Source: Hybos culiciformis (taxonomy: Eukaryota; Arthropoda; Insecta; Diptera; Hybotidae). Taken from it: a stretch of DNA of 64,000 bases. Both the position numbers and the translations under genes were made by a program. The stretch spans positions 142,697,308 through 142,761,307 of the forward strand of contig OZ023273.1 of NCBI GenBank assembly GCA_964007475.1, given 5' to 3'. Below the pieces are notes generated by a model. It did not search any database. It was not told where the DNA came from and saw only the letters and a list, made by a program, of their open reading frames with translations. Below, piece after piece: positions 29,601-41,122 of the stretch. The first letter of the stretch is position 1. The number at the start of each line of letters is the position of its first letter.

Positions 29601-32600
29601 TGTTGTAGGATTAAGAATATGAATTGTATTTAACGTCATAATTTATATTGTAAAATATAATTTTAAAAACTATTATCCTTTCCCACATATTATGAAATTC
29701 AGAATTTTATGCTTTGGATTTTCACTGTCACATTTATAGTTTATAATATATTTTATTTAAGTTAATATCAGCAGGAAAACATTAATAATTTCAGTCTTAA
29801 CTTTTTTATCCTTCATATAAATTTTATCAGAATTAAAACTATACTGAAAATAAATTTTAAGGATTTTTGAAAAAATTTTTAAAATCAAAAAAAATTGTCG
29901 TACTTATTCAAATAACATTCCGAAAACCATTTTTTAAAGTTTATTTTATGTTGTTTATTATGTTGCACGTAAGTGGTAGTTTATTATGTAGAGTATATAA
30001 GTGGTATTCTCTTCGATTTTTAAAATTTCTAAATACCCAATGTTGAATCAAATTCTTGAAACAAATAAGTAAAGTAGTTCTTAACGAAATTAATTAAAAA
30101 AACTCAAACTTTTATCAATAGCTAGGAATCCGCAAAAAAAATAAGAATTCCTTATTACCAAAAAATAAATACATGGCATGGTTTCCGAATTTCATAATTT
30201 TTCTGCACCTCACCACTTGATTTTTTATATTTTCTTCAATTACAGGATGATGATGATGACATGACTATTGCTTCCGGTTCTCCTTCTTTACAATCTTCAA
30301 TATGTTCACAACCTCGAATGCCACCTTATCCAATAGCCGGTGCATACACAAATAATGAAAACAATCCAAATAAAATGAATACAACAGTTTTAAGACGAAC
30401 AAGTAAGAGTTTTTAAATCAAATAAAATTCGAATTTTTTTTTTTTTGGGATTTTTTTTTAATTAACACATTAATGCACTAAAAAAAATTAAATTTATTTT
30501 TGGATAACTATATGAGGCTTACAAATCCAACTAATGGTGATAGCGTTGCTTATATACATAATATTTATAAATGGCTAGATGGGATTATATTAATTTAAAA
30601 TGTACACAATTAGTAGTTATAATTAGAAATAAAATGTAATACATATACATAATGTATGTACTATTTATTTAATACCTATAATATTTGGGAAAATATAGAA
30701 TTATATACTAAGTAAAAAAAAAAAAGTTAAAAAAAAAATCAAAATGTTAGCTTATCTCATTTTGATGTAGTATATATGAATTGTTGTTTTGTAAAAGTAA
30801 AACATAATCATTTAATCACATAATATTATTAATTATATTTGTGGTCTTTTGTTTTTTTGAAAACAGAAAAATTTGATTGAATTGCGGATAATTTAAAGAA
30901 GAATAGTTTTATCTACACATATTTATAAAACATTTATTTAAATATTTATAAAAAAAAAGAGCTAACAAAACCATAAAATTAAGTGTGCACTGTGTACTCC
31001 ATTTCTTCTTATACCCTTGTAATTTTAAAACTATAGTGAATTATAATTTTTGGTACTTAAAGAGTTAATTTTATTGCTATATAAGTTTTAATAAAAAAAA
31101 ACAAATATGTGTTTATAATAATTAAATATATTATTTGTTTTGCACAAATTATCAAAATGTATAATAAAACAACTTAAAAAAAAATATATTATTATAAAAA
31201 TCGCATAAATTTTTTTCATAGAGCAAATATATTTATATTATTCCTATATATGTATTTTAATCTCCATAAGCTCAAGCCATTTAAATTTGAAATAATCTTA
31301 TCTTTACAGAGGATACTATAACCCAAGATGAATATCATAGATTTTTTGACAACGCTCTTGAATGTAATTTACTATAACTATAACATAATTTTTTTTTTTT
31401 TTTTAATTTATAGAATGATTTTATTTAATAAAAATAATTTGTTTTGTGTCTAGGCATTTTAAAATTAAAATTTAATTTTGAATACTTTTATTTTAATTTC
31501 AGTTTAATTGCCTTCGATTTTAAATTCTTGATATTTTATATGTTTATTTAGGTATATTTTTTATTGTATATAAATCAAATATATTTTAAATATAAAGGGC
31601 AAATTTTCTATAATTAATATACATATTCCGAAAATAGGATAAATATAGAGTTTTTGAAATTAATTTCGATGACAAAACAGTTCATTGATGCGTAACTACA
31701 TTTTGAAAATATCGAGTTTTCAAATTTTTTGATTAAACACTTATGATAAACTAATTTTGATAGGAATTTTAAAAATTTACAATTCACTGTAACTTCATAT
31801 TAACATTAAGAAAACTAACTAGGTATATATTATACTGAGAATGAATTTCTATGTTTCCAATACATATATAATTTGATTAATAAAACTATTAAAATGGCTT
31901 TGACCGTCTTTCAAGTCAAAAAGTCAAAAAGTCAAAGTCAAAAATCACAAAAATCTTTATTTTTATTTTCTAATTGAACCTGTTGATTTCAATTGACTTA
32001 TTTTTATTATAATTATAGTTATATATACAATTAAAGCTTATTTAATTAGAGCTTATTTAATTAGAGCTTATTTCAGTTTAGCAAAATACTATTAATTGTC
32101 AAGCTTTTATTTAAAAAAAAAAAATTTTGAATTCACAACCAATTATAATTATAAATTTATTATTTAAAAATTAATTAAGATTTACATATAAAATTATTTT
32201 AATATTTTAGGTGTATAATTTTGGCTTTATTTATACAGATAATTATACAAATAACAAAATTATAAATAAATAAATTTAAAAAAAAATTGTTTAATTTAAC
32301 AAAGTCTATTTTTTTTTTGTTTTATTTTATTGTTTACCTGCATGTTTTAATTTTTTAAGCTTATACATTTTTACATTTAAGAGATATCTAAAGTTGAATG
32401 AAAATTGAAATACAAAATTAGCAAAATGTAAATCTGATATGTATAAATATAAATTTCATTTCTGGAAAAATTTTAAACTTATCAATTCCCAAAAACTTAG
32501 ATTGACTAATAATTTTTTTTAATTTCTTTGAATAAGAATTTAAAACCAAAACTTTTTGAAGGCCTTGGTATTTTAATTATCAGATCAAAAAAATGTTTTC

Positions 32601-34454
32601 AACAAAGTAAAATTTGATTTCTGGGAAATATCGTAACAAATCAATGACTCCAGAAGACTGATTAAAATTTTTTTTAATTTCTTTCAATAAGTACTTAGCT
32701 GAAAAAAACACTTTTTGAATGCCTTGTATTTGAACGATATATTCTAAATATTTTAACGCAAGCTTACAAAACATTTACTAGAACTCTCCATATTATAAAA
32801 AATGTTAAGAGTTGCTTTTAACATTTAACTTATTTTATACTAATTAGTAATTATAACAATTTTTATACGGCCAAAGTAAGTTCAATATATAATAAAATTT
32901 GCATGCTTAGTATTTTGTATACATATTATCAAAATTTAGTTTTTTTTTTATTTTGAATTTTTTTCTGGCTTTAATTTTGTAGCATACACTTTTTTGAATA
33001 TTGTTAAAAAAAATGTTTTTTTCAAAAATCAATTCATTTTTATAATAATCTTTTCTTAGCTTATGATCTGGCAACTCAGTGTGAGTCAAGGCGAGCCTCA
33101 ATGCGTCGTCATACCATAGTTGGTTGTCAAAGTCATGCATTCAAATTGAATGAAAGTTCCCAATCAGTGCCTCCATCAAGGCCAGATTCAAGGCAATCAG
33201 AACATTCAAATACAATTGTTGTTAATCATAAAGTCACAAACTCTAAGCCACCGTCGTCAGCTGCTGCAGCTGCTACAACTTCCAGAAAGCTTTCTCAACA
33301 AATAAACACCGACGCTTCTACAAAAAATAGTACAACAAATTTGACATCAATGGAAACATGGACTAAAAATTCACTAGATGAAAGTCAATGGACAGATAAA
33401 CTGTCTGACCGATTGTCATTGACTTTAGAGGAAATCGTGCATATCCGATCGGTAATGACTAAGGCTGAACTAGAGGGTCTACCAGTTGGAGTTCGAGTTA
33501 AAGAAGATGTTGAACGTAAGAAAATTTGTTTTCTTTGCTTGAGGACGAGGTTTAGTATTTTCGGGCAATGGGGTATTTTATGTAAATTATGCCAAAGAAC
33601 GGTATGCTCAAAATGTTCAACAAAAATGCGAATACCAACAGAACACTTTCGAAATGTTCCAGTTGTTTTATTATCACCATCATTGATGGGAAGTCCGGCG
33701 GGTTCGAGCACACCATCACCTTCACATCATGCACAACACAACAGTGGTAATATACTAGACGAATCATTCCCAAAATCACTGATGGAAAGATTATTGAGAT
33801 CTGAATCTGATCGCAAGGTAACAAATTAATATAGTAAAATCAAAATCATTTTTCTTTACATATTTATAGATCTTTTTTAAAACAATTTTCACATTAAAAA
33901 TAAATAACACACATTTATTTCAGACTCGAAATTCAGTTGGCAGTGCCCCATCATCACCAAAAAATCAGCGTTCTAATATGAGTACACCAGGTTCATCAAT
34001 AACAGAATCAAATATTATTCAAGCAAATATTAATAATAATAAAGAAAACAATAACGCATACAATGGTACTATTACTATGCCATCAAATAAACAAGTGGCA
34101 AATGTTATGTCTAGGAGTATGGAGGGCCCCAGAAGTTTACCAATGCATAGTCCTGGTCGACCACATTCTAATAGCAGTACTCTGGACAGAAAGTATGTAA
34201 AATTTTAAATTTTTATCTAAATTTTTTTAATTAATTTATTTTTCCCGTATTCAAGGTATAATCGTTTTCGGGCATTCACTTCGGCCCATATGGCAGCTGA
34301 AAAAGAAAAAATTTGTGGTGAATTAATGTCAGTTTGTAATGATTGTCGATGTTTAGTTTTAGAAATTATCAAATCGTCTCACCAAACAAGATCATTGGCT
34401 CGGAATAGAGCACTTAAAAATTTAACACTAGATTTATCACCTGTTTACAAGTGA
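8463..34454 (+). CDS. spire: protein spire, C-terminal isoform (actin nucleation factor)
   Basis: Seven exons join in frame: 8463-8652, 27182-27315, 30246-30402, 31310-31363, 33060-33817, 33924-34192, 34256-34454. All introns are GT-AG and the total is 1761 nt (586 residues plus TGA). Spire nucleates actin filaments and works with formins on vesicles and in oocytes. Diagnostic features: YDLATQC followed by [10 protein letters not shown] (about residues 180-197), the Spir-box (about 298-318, [15 protein letters not shown]), and a modified FYVE-type zinc finger with CxxC pairs (about 333-370). The C-terminus ends in [10 protein letters not shown], as expected for the family. The N-terminal KIND domain and WH2 repeats are absent. 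Exon 1 opens with ATG; a TAA lies three codons upstream in frame and no acceptor is nearby, so it looks like an alternative first exon resembling the Drosophila Spir-C form. Longer isoforms may start left of the window and share exons from 27182 on. Exon 1 membership is inferred from its donor and matching phase. Confidence 0.87.
8653..17984 (+). other. left part of giant spire intron 1
   Basis: About 9.3 kb of AT-rich intron before the retrovirus. The only local structure noted is a 13-bp unit (TCAAGCTGTTATA) repeated 2.6 times at 9092-9125. No exon, RNA gene or intact mobile element recognised. Confidence 0.6.
17989..18469 (-). repeat. 3' LTR of the errantivirus
   Basis: 481 bp, matching 25050-25530 base for base in my reading. 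In element orientation it begins AGTCATATAC, the AGT start usual for gypsy/17.6-type LTRs. The env frame ends inside it at 18406. Confidence 0.93.
18406..19965 (-). CDS. env: errantivirus envelope glycoprotein (baculovirus F-like Env)
   Basis: The 519-codon open frame encodes an insect-retrovirus envelope of the F-protein type, a surface fusion protein. Visible parts: a hydrophobic N-terminus compatible with a signal peptide, a furin-type site RKKR at about residues 102-105, a fusion-peptide-like Gly/Leu-rich segment immediately after it, a heptad-rich region, several N-glycosylation sequons, one strong transmembrane helix near 450-472, and a cytoplasmic tail of about 45 residues. The open frame begins with a GTG directly after an acceptor-like TTTTTTAG (19966-19967), and the first ATG is ten codons in (19935). 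Expression from a spliced subgenomic RNA, as in gypsy, is therefore likely. It overlaps the end of pol by 62 nt and its last codons lie in the 3' LTR. The frame is intact. Confidence 0.9.
   Translation of the reverse strand: MVLTVLTIGAMLISPCQAAINIEKLETESGFVTIRQEDIPIIDSYDKIIHIIDLKELEIILRTIEDQITTTFNLPEDQSIIRTLKEKQKKVEHTFKTLIPIRKKRGLINRGGSALKWLFGTMDDEDKTEIEDHLKTVDENIHNNIQSSNQQIKINFSIQKNIQKLQTSINDNHLAIDKLLNFVTFENRNTIKQIQFLQLLTNINLLNDEIEKLQENVIFSKHKIMSRSILTPEEIDFYEIDIFKIQELKSSLAISESKLIFVLEIPVLNQFKAIHYKIIPVPNLENEQVDINIVDVISFENKSYYLDQEKYKNKLKPTNNCISNLLNNSYVDCHKITNKNSEIIEIDLGLIIVKNVKNMSLINTCNNVEYKLNKNHLISFNNCSVKLNEIEFSNKQKEFKHNIVLPSYKHIKNLNLTLNLKDLHIKQIENNKKIEEVVYKRKQNSLLIYFNISVIVIILLIIVFVIFIKCYLKKKTRTILINKQSKSFAQECKNLEEGGVIYSESNFPYKKPISAPIRF
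18470..18480 (-). other. polypurine tract (plus-strand primer) of the errantivirus
   Basis: On the minus strand GAGGAAGGGGG abuts the 3' LTR start (AGTCAT). This is the position and composition expected for the RNase H-resistant primer. Confidence 0.85.
19904..21050 (-). pseudogene. pol: errantivirus pol, distal part: integrase
   Basis: This is the continuation of pol after the MITE. It has the zinc-binding HHCC region (His residues near NHRG and a CDVC pair) and the DDE core: D in HVDIF, D in FDNEFD, and E in ADIERAHG. The frame continues to 19904 with a basic C-terminal domain. An open frame reaches 21106, but its first 18 or so codons are MITE sequence, so the apparent ATG there is accidental. 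The genuine pol sequence resumes at about 21050. Integrase joins viral DNA to the host chromosome; here it is cut off from the rest of Pol, so I call it broken. Confidence 0.88.
21053..21777. mobile_element. MITE inserted in the retroviral pol gene (TA target)
   Basis: A 725-bp nonautonomous DNA element with inverted termini beginning CACAGAAAAAAAT; the outer 24 bases of the two ends match at 23 positions. It is flanked on both sides by TA (21051-21052 and 21778-21779), as for Tc1/mariner-like targets. Near both ends the motif GTTCGTTA recurs in both orientations. The centre holds a tRNA-like promoter and a long A-rich tract. No protein is encoded. Insertion adds a frameshift and stops within pol. 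Confidence 0.88.
21293..21590 (+). repeat. tRNA-derived SINE-like segment inside the MITE
   Basis: TAGCTCAGTGGC at 21303-21314 fits the RNA polymerase III A box, and GGTTCGAAGCC at 21346-21356 fits the B box at tRNA-like spacing. They are followed by a roughly 220-bp A-rich tail of AAAT/AAAAAT repeats. A tRNA-like head plus A-rich tail is SINE organisation. It may be a SINE inserted in the MITE or a part of the MITE family itself. Confidence 0.6.
21741..23880 (-). pseudogene. pol: errantivirus pol, proximal part: protease, reverse transcriptase, RNase H
   Basis: Read in the -1 frame relative to gag from about 23879. Protease has the DTG active site at 23790-23798 (context LIDTGAS). Downstream, counted from the internal Met at 23732, RT carries the YLDD catalytic motif at residues 308-311. 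RNase H follows with TDAS (457-460) and TDHQPL (about 519-524). The frame runs into the MITE and ends at a TAA supplied by it (21741), before the integrase. Family Pol proteins are one continuous PR-RT-RH-IN product, so this one is truncated although each encoded domain looks intact. Confidence 0.9.
23840..24940 (-). CDS. gag: errantivirus Gag
   Basis: The 366-residue capsid precursor starts at an ATG at 24940, shortly after the primer site. The first two thirds form a helical capsid-like region. The last third is very rich in Asn, Phe, Gln and Tyr with repeated NNN blocks and no CCHC zinc knuckle, as is common in insect errantivirus Gag. It stops at 23840 and overlaps pol, which is in the -1 frame. 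The sequence AAATTTT (minus strand, 23873-23879) fits the X XXY YYZ slip pattern in the gag frame just before the stop. No internal break seen. Confidence 0.88.
   Translation of the reverse strand: MRPYRKPSSLNKPRLRVITEEKYNEELAEAQQKVNNIFETTNNMALNNITGRDLITEARAIPIFRGDDTFELTHFIREVETIVGLTADQNMKNYLLNVMVSKIQGPAALSIRRLENATWDEIKLQLKKSFGVQQSYLKLKEEADSIRFCSVSQYYKELSQVLDKLNLKYKLDDEKPAEFNTINNEKSILEKFLNKLPRSDSMFLRIKNIESLEEAYFELIKTGIQDNPTPFQKNIVKANNKQNNFQRNSFNNNNQYQGHIRHNFSNNNNYTNSVPQTYPTPNKSQNFNNNNYNNSVPQRYPTSNQTYNFNSNRNSNFNNFSRKQNYDQNSLNANANNNHGSFEPMEVDSNNIEQNFRLQPRKTHYQ
23873..23879 (-). promoter_or_regulatory. probable -1 ribosomal frameshift site between gag and pol
   Basis: In the gag frame the bases read A AAT TTT, matching the X XXY YYZ pattern. 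The -1 frame is open from here through the protease DTG motif, and gag stops 31 bases further on. No pseudoknot was evaluated. Confidence 0.5.
25033..25050 (-). other. primer binding site (tRNA-Ser type)
   Basis: The minus strand reads TGGCGCAGTCGGTAGGAT next to the 5' LTR, as in the 17.6/297 group. The plus strand shows the matching tRNA 3' end with CCA. It overlaps the LTR border by one base. Confidence 0.85.
25050..25530 (-). repeat. 5' LTR of the errantivirus
   Basis: 481 bp, the partner of 17989-18469. Both LTRs read the same along their length. Promoter of the element is presumed to lie here; I did not identify a specific start site. Confidence 0.93.
25535..27181 (+). other. right part of spire intron 1
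   Basis: AT-rich, no gene seen. It ends in a T-rich stretch and CAG acceptor at 27179-27181. Confidence 0.6.
27316..30245 (+). other. spire intron 2
   Basis: About 2.9 kb, AT-rich. Contains a perfect 14-bp inverted repeat at 28387-28416 with a 2-base gap. No coding sequence supported. Confidence 0.65.
30403..31309 (+). other. spire intron 3
   Basis: AT-rich, GT-AG bounded, nothing else seen. Confidence 0.65.
31364..33059 (+). other. spire intron 4
   Basis: AT-rich, GT-AG bounded. Small tandem repeats at about 31915-31945 (GTCAAAAA-like) and 32035-32075 (a 17-bp unit about three times). Nothing else seen. Confidence 0.65.
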
Positions 34455-37400
34455 AGAATAAAATTATCCGAAGATATAGATTCAAATCCTAGAGCGTAAA
34501 TGCAATGAAAATTAGTTTTAATAAATAAGAAAATTTTAAGACTTTTTTTTTTAAATAAAAGAGATTATTTTATTTATTTTTTGCCATTTCGAAATGTTTT
34601 TTTTTATTGTAATTTTGATTATGATTAAAACAGAGATAAATTTGATTTTATAATACCGTAATAAAATTTTTAATCAATAATTGATTCGAAAAAGTATTCT
34701 TCTAACAATGTGATGAGAAAGTATTTTTTGACCTAAGTTGTACTTACGTAATTATACTTTAAAAACATAACTTTTCACTTTCATTTTGTTCTTATCAAAA
34801 TACCAACATGTGAACATCTAAATGGCTATATTTGATATAAATAAAATTGAATAAGGTCGATAATGGATTCAAAAATATGCAGGCAACTGAAAAAAAAGAT
34901 TTCACAGAATATTTCAGGAAAATTGAACATAAAATCTATATTTCACTCCAAATGAAAGATACGTCACTGCACCTGAAAAATGAACTTAAAAAGAGCCTAT
35001 TTCTCTTTTTTTTATATAATATTTTATTATCAGTTTCACTTAGTACTTACCTTAACAACATATAATTAAACAAAGATCAATATTAATCATCGTTGGTTTA
35101 TTGATGAATATTGCAATTAAAGTATTTGTATATCATTGTGGAAAATTATGTAGTTTAGAAGAAAAGAATTGTGTATCTATTTTTGAAGTTCAAGACAAAT
35201 TAAAAAAAATTATCCTTTTTCAAATAGATTAAATCATAACTTTCTTCCCTGAAAATTATTCTTTGTATAATATTTCAAAGAAAACTTTGTTATTAATAAC
35301 TTCTAAAATGATAATGAATATAAAATTTATTTGAACGGAATATCGTATCAGATTTACTTAGGCTTCTTATATAATTTTTTGTTTTTTTTATTTACATTAA
35401 AAATTAATAAAAACCAATTTTTTGAAAAGAATTTTCTCTGCAGATAAATATTCTTAGATTTCTAATATTTTGTTTGGAAGAAAAGTTAAAAATATATGTA
35501 TGTAGTTTCATTAAGCTTCCAATTCCCAAAAAAAACTTTCGTTTAAGTTAAAAATTTAAATTCATAGGCAGCCCAATTTTCGGATTATATCCAAATGAAT
35601 TAAAATTAACTCAAAAAATATTTTCTTTAACCCTATGTAAGTATATGTATATTATAATTCGTCGACCCAAAAATCTTTTACGACATGAAATCCAAATAAA
35701 TTAGGATATTTTTAAGGTAATCAGCAATGGCTTTTGTTAACTAAATTGCATTGTTCAACTACGTAATAAAGTATTTACATTTATTAATTTTAAATTTTTA
35801 AGTATTAAATTTTTTTGTTATATCCTTTAAAAAAAAAACCAATATTATTAAAATCTAAATTTTAACAAATAAATAATTATAATAAACAAAAATTTTATGT
35901 ATAAATATTGTTAATATTAGAGTTTTAAAAAAAAAAAAAAATGTAATTGTAAATAATATCAAGTAAAATGTCACGAAGGCAAAGAAATTTAATACTAATA
36001 AATTTCATAAAATCAAAAATTAATTAAATTTTTATTTGGAAACCACTAAAAAATTATTGTAATATTTCTCTTAAAAAAAAAAAATATCAATAGTGATATG
36101 AATGAAAACTTTAAGCAAATTTTACACCTTAATGCCAAATTATAAATTGTTCAAAATTTCAATTTCAGGTTTAATAAAAAAAAAAAGTACTTATTATGTT
36201 ATATCCTGCAACTACAATGGGACTGGAAACAAAAAGAATTTGAAATATTTGAAATTTAATAAGCCAACATTATTCAACTAAATAAGAAAAATTATATTGA
36301 AAATTTAATGCCATAAAATTTTAGCTTCGGTCTTCAAAATAAATTATTTCAAAAAATTTAAAGTATAAAAAAGAAATTCTGACAGACTTTTTAATGTCAT
36401 CATAAGCAAATTTTTGTTAAATTAAAAATGGCCTAAATTGTATAATATGTATAATTTATGGATGTTTTCCTTCTGTAAAATTTACAAAAAGTTTTTTAGA
36501 GTTAAATTTATTAAAAACTACTATAAAAATGAATGAGGAAGGAAATACTTAGAAAACAAATTTAAATTCAAATAATTTATTTCAAATTAAATAGATTCAA
36601 ATAATTAAATAGAAATTCATTATAATATAATATTTATTATGAAGAAGGATCAAAACAAAAATAACAAAAGTTAATAATTATTACCTATCAATTTATATAT
36701 ATACTACGTATGTTAGAAACGATTATTCCTTATGATTATTTCTATTGTAAATATTAAAAAAATATTAATAAATATATAATGAATAATATTTTTATTATTT
36801 GTTAAAATACAAATTAATATTATTATAATAAAATATGGAAATATTTATGCATCAAATGAAGAAATATAAAGATTAATATAATATCAATTTTATTATTTAA
36901 AAGAAACTATTGTTATCCTCAAATGAAAATAAAAAAAGAAATTAATGAAGAAAATTGAATTGAAATGGAATCAAAATTAGATTTGAATTTAATGAAATGC
37001 ATTTTATATCAAAAAATTTTCATTTCGTTATTACTTAATAATATTATATAGTAATATATATTACATATACAAAAAAAAAGTATTTTTATTTAATATTATT
37101 ATCATTAGATAGAAATGTCAAATTGTGAATTTTTTTATTATTATTTTTATATTGATATAATAAGTTTTATAATAAATTTATTTTAAGTAAACCTAATTTT
37201 AAATAATTATTTATTAAATAATATGATAATTATATTCAGTCTATGTACCCTTAATATTTTTTTTATGTTATTATTTAATATGAACTTGTTAAATTAATTC
37301 AATACAAGCGGCCGGGAAATGTGAAGTACTAATGAAATTAAGTAGAAATAAATTTTATTAAATTTTTAGTTACAATTAAAACTTAATTTTTAATCTTTCA

Positions 37401-39225
37401 TGATTATGATCATTCAATAAAACTGATATTATCAGTTTCAACCAACTTTTTTCGGTTATTTCGTATTCATTCCAAGCTTGCTATTTCGTTTGATAATTTT
37501 AATATATTATACAGATATTCTTATTTAAAAATTTTAAAATGTTTAAGATATGTATCATTTTTAACAATTAATTTACTATTATTTATACTTTAGCCAGTAT
37601 CTTGAATGATATAAAATAAAATATTACTATTGTATTAATTTATTTTATATTTTTTCATATACAGCGGACGGCCGGCGTGGAAAATCATGTTTTAGATATA
37701 TATTTAGGTTTGGTATTTGTGATAAATTTATAAATATTTCAAATAATTATCCTTATAATATTCTTAGTGTTTTCTGCAGTTATGAATTTAATTGAACGGC
37801 TTCTTAAACCAAATTCTTATTTCTATGATAACGATTTTAATAAAAAAAATATTTATTTTGATATATGATTTTTTTTGTAAATTTAATTATTACATAGGTA
37901 CATGATTTGCAGAAAATTTAATATTATGACATAATTTTGATGTGAAAATATTTTCCTCAACTATTTTATTATTCTATCAATTTTTTTTCATTATTAGTAT
38001 ATAATGGCACTTATACTGGATTTATATATGTACTTCAATTTTAGGAAACGTTACCAAATAAGCAAGAAGTTTTCAGCAAAATCTAAATAAGAAATGAGTA
38101 TTAACGGGCAATATTATTTTATATTTAATATTTTAAAAAATAATTTAATTTTTTAGGAAAATAAAAATGAGTAAGCATTCAGATTCTGGCAAAGAGAAAT
38201 TATAAAATTAATTTAGTTTAAAAAAAAAAATTTATTTTATTAATTATATCATTAAGTTTTTTTAGACATAGCATTCGATTGAAAATGAATGAAAATGAAT
38301 AGAAAATGATTTGTTAAGAAATAGAAAAAAATGAAGAATAAAATATTTAAAAATTGCAAATTTTTTTTTGTTTTTTGTTTAGCAAAAGTTTTACGAAATG
38401 TTTGGTTTTGATCAAGTGGCTTCAATTATTCTTATGAATCGTAAAAACTAAAAACCCTTTAATTCCCAAATTCTTGTTTTATAAGATTCGATGAATAAGC
38501 ATATGTATACCAACGCCGAATTAAAAGTGAATAAGATTTTCGTAAGATTGTTACGATATCGACCATATTTCATAAACCCTTAATTACAAACCACCTAAAA
38601 CTTTACCCAAACTTGAAGATATATAATTTGTTGTAGCAAATATTTGTCGCCAATAATTAAAAAAATCGACAGTCTAGTCAAATAGATATTATGCTAATTA
38701 GGTTGAGAAAAAAAAAACAATTTCTGAGACACTATAAAAATAAAATTTCATATATTTTTTTACTTGTTTATTACTCTTAACGATTCATCAACAATAACAA
38801 AATATATGCAATTCTTTTTTTCTTATAAATTTCTTTAAGGGCTGTGACAAACTGTTTTAGAATTCGAAATCAACAAAGTAACAAGTTGCTCGTTATCGTA
38901 ATAAGTGGAAAAAAAATTAAATTAATCAATCGCCATTTGCCCAGTTTTTGAAGGGCAGGTAGAGGCGTATCCCCAAATATTAAATGATTGCACTTTTAGG
39001 CGAAAACGGTAAGTTTTTTTAAAATTTAAAAAAATTCCAATTGAAGAAAATCTTTTGTTCGATCATTAAACTGATAAATTAATAAATTATGCTTGCTAAC
39101 CCGAAAAATAGATTTTTGTAAAATAAATAAAGTAAATGAATTAATTTCTGTTGTAACGCAGAACATAACATAAATTTACTGTAAATGACTTTGTGAAAAA
39201 TTAAAATTAATTCGTTCCGTCCTTG
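34455..39225. other. intergenic AT-rich spacer between spire and the kelch gene
   Basis: About 4.8 kb. AATAAA signals occur at 34457-34462 and 34520-34525 after spire. Otherwise low-complexity A/T with no supportable gene. Confidence 0.55.
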
Positions 39226-40662
39226 ATGGTTCGAATTTTATTAAAGAGTAATATAGAACAAAATAACGATGATAATGAAAAGAAAATTAAAATATTCGCG
39301 AAACCTTCTAAAGAAGTAATTTTCGCTATAACAGATCAATATATTTTATTTTTACACGAAGGAAAACCAAATCCAAGATTAATTCCGGTAATCAAACATG
39401 ATTTGAATTATACTTTTAAAAAAAATTGTTATCCTAACTGTACCACACGCAATGAATCATTTCAAGTAGCATCATTTCGTGACGAGAATTTATTATTTAG
39501 TGGGATTAATTCTACGACTGAATGTCTAACTTTTAAGTGTGATAAAAAAGAAATATGTAAATTTCCATCAATGAAGGAAGCTCGAACTGACCACGCACTA
39601 ATTGAATTAAATGGAAAAATTTACTCATGTGGTAAGAAGAAAAAACTATAATCATTAATCTATTAACTGAAATTAATTATTATATCATTATATGTACTAT
39701 TGAATTTTTGAGGATGAGACCGAATATATTTATTTAATTAATTTATAGCATTCTGGAAACATTTGCTTTACATTCAAGTGAATGGAAGTAATTACTGAAA
39801 TGTTTAAGCTATTTTTCTTTTTCAATAAAATAATGGAAAAAAACTATTTGGTGATCAGAAAACAACTCTTATTAAAGTACAAACTATGTTGTTCTATCTC
39901 TAGGTTCTTAATCTCAATTTAATTTAATAATTTAGTTCTTGTAAAAACATATTTTTTCCAAAAAATACTCTTAAAATATACTTTTTAATTTTTTTTTTAT
40001 AATATAATACTTTTGCTTAATAATTATATTTATTTTATTCGAAAGGTAATTCTTTCTCTTTTGGGTCAAATGTTCCTGAATTCTACGATATTGGTAGTGA
40101 AAAATGGTATTTTATGAAGCCTATTTGTAAATATCAAGAAACAAATTTTAAAATGGAAAGTTTCAATGGAAGTATTTATACTTTTGGTGGTTGTATCCAT
40201 TGTGACATTGTTGATTCAGATAATAAAATACAGCGAACAAAAGCTTGCAGTGAACTTGTTCAAAGATTTGATCCACGTGAAGATGAATGGAAAACTGTTA
40301 ATAAAGAAGGAAAAAAATTGCCAGATATTAAAAAAGCTATCCGAATACAAGATGAAATATATTGCTTTGCAGACTATGGCAACGGATTTAAATATGATGT
40401 TAGAATGCATAAATGGAATAATATTCAATACATTTATCGCGAAAATTATTTATATTATGTTGATTTTATTAAAAATGAACTTGATAAAATTTATATTATG
40501 GGTAAAATTAGAAATCAGTTGTTTCCGCCTCTGCCAGTTATCGAAAAAGTGAATTATTTGAATCTAACTCGCATTCGAATTACTGATATAGATTTATCAT
40601 CTTTTCAAGGATATTCTTTATATTTGACTTGTTTGAAAAACAATTACATTTATTCATCTTAA
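39226..40662 (+). CDS. kelch-repeat protein without a BTB domain
   Basis: Two exons, 39226-39631 and 40046-40662, join through a GT-AG intron within a Gly codon to give 340 residues. The first ATG is at 39226, with an in-frame TAA at 39208. Kelch features: a hydrophobic patch before the intron ending in a strand and YSCG; then WYFMKP, IYTFGG, a YDP-like RFDPREDEW, and FKYDVRMHKW. These are the beta-strand/Trp pattern of kelch blades. About four to five degenerate repeats are visible, fewer than the usual six-bladed propeller, and there is no BTB or BACK region as in KLHL ubiquitin-ligase adaptors. It may be a divergent or truncated KLHL-family member; partner unknown. It lies between spire and La, the latter on the opposite strand. 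Confidence 0.75.
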
Positions 40663-41122
40663 ATTTTATTTAATTTCTTATTCTTTAACCACACTTTATT
40701 TTAAAATGTATTTTTTTTAAAATGTATTCCAATTAAAATATTTTATTGTACAGAGCGAATCCTTGGACACACAGTCGAAGTCTCTGCATTTTTTTAGTTT
40801 CCTTCTATGTTCCCATGTAGATACCCAATTAGTTTTCATTTTTGGAATATACTAATTTAAAATGTATAAAATGGAGGTACTAATTTGAATTGAAAGCTAA
40901 GAAATTTACCTCTGAGTTGTACTGAAATTTTTACTTTAAAATACAATTCTCAAACTTTTATACTTTTTATTTAAATTATATTAATAAAAATTTGTAATTC
41001 AAATTACAATAAAAACATAAAAAGTTACAAACTTTAATAATTGAAAATTTAAGATATTCAATTTTTATTTTTGTACAGTTCATACAAATTTCTTAAAAAT
41101 TATGAGGAAAAATAATTTAATT
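40663..41122. other. spacer between convergent kelch and La genes
   Basis: AT-rich, with no reading frame supported. It must hold the 3' ends of both transcripts. Confidence 0.55.

Noticed and set aside
33385..33711. Minus-strand frames opposite the spire exon
   Set aside because: Shadows of the conserved spire coding sequence in the other strand.
36600..38100. Extreme AT stretch as a possible mitochondrial insertion or replication origin
   Set aside because: No mitochondrial gene or tRNA sequence recognised; composition is continuous with the surrounding spacer.
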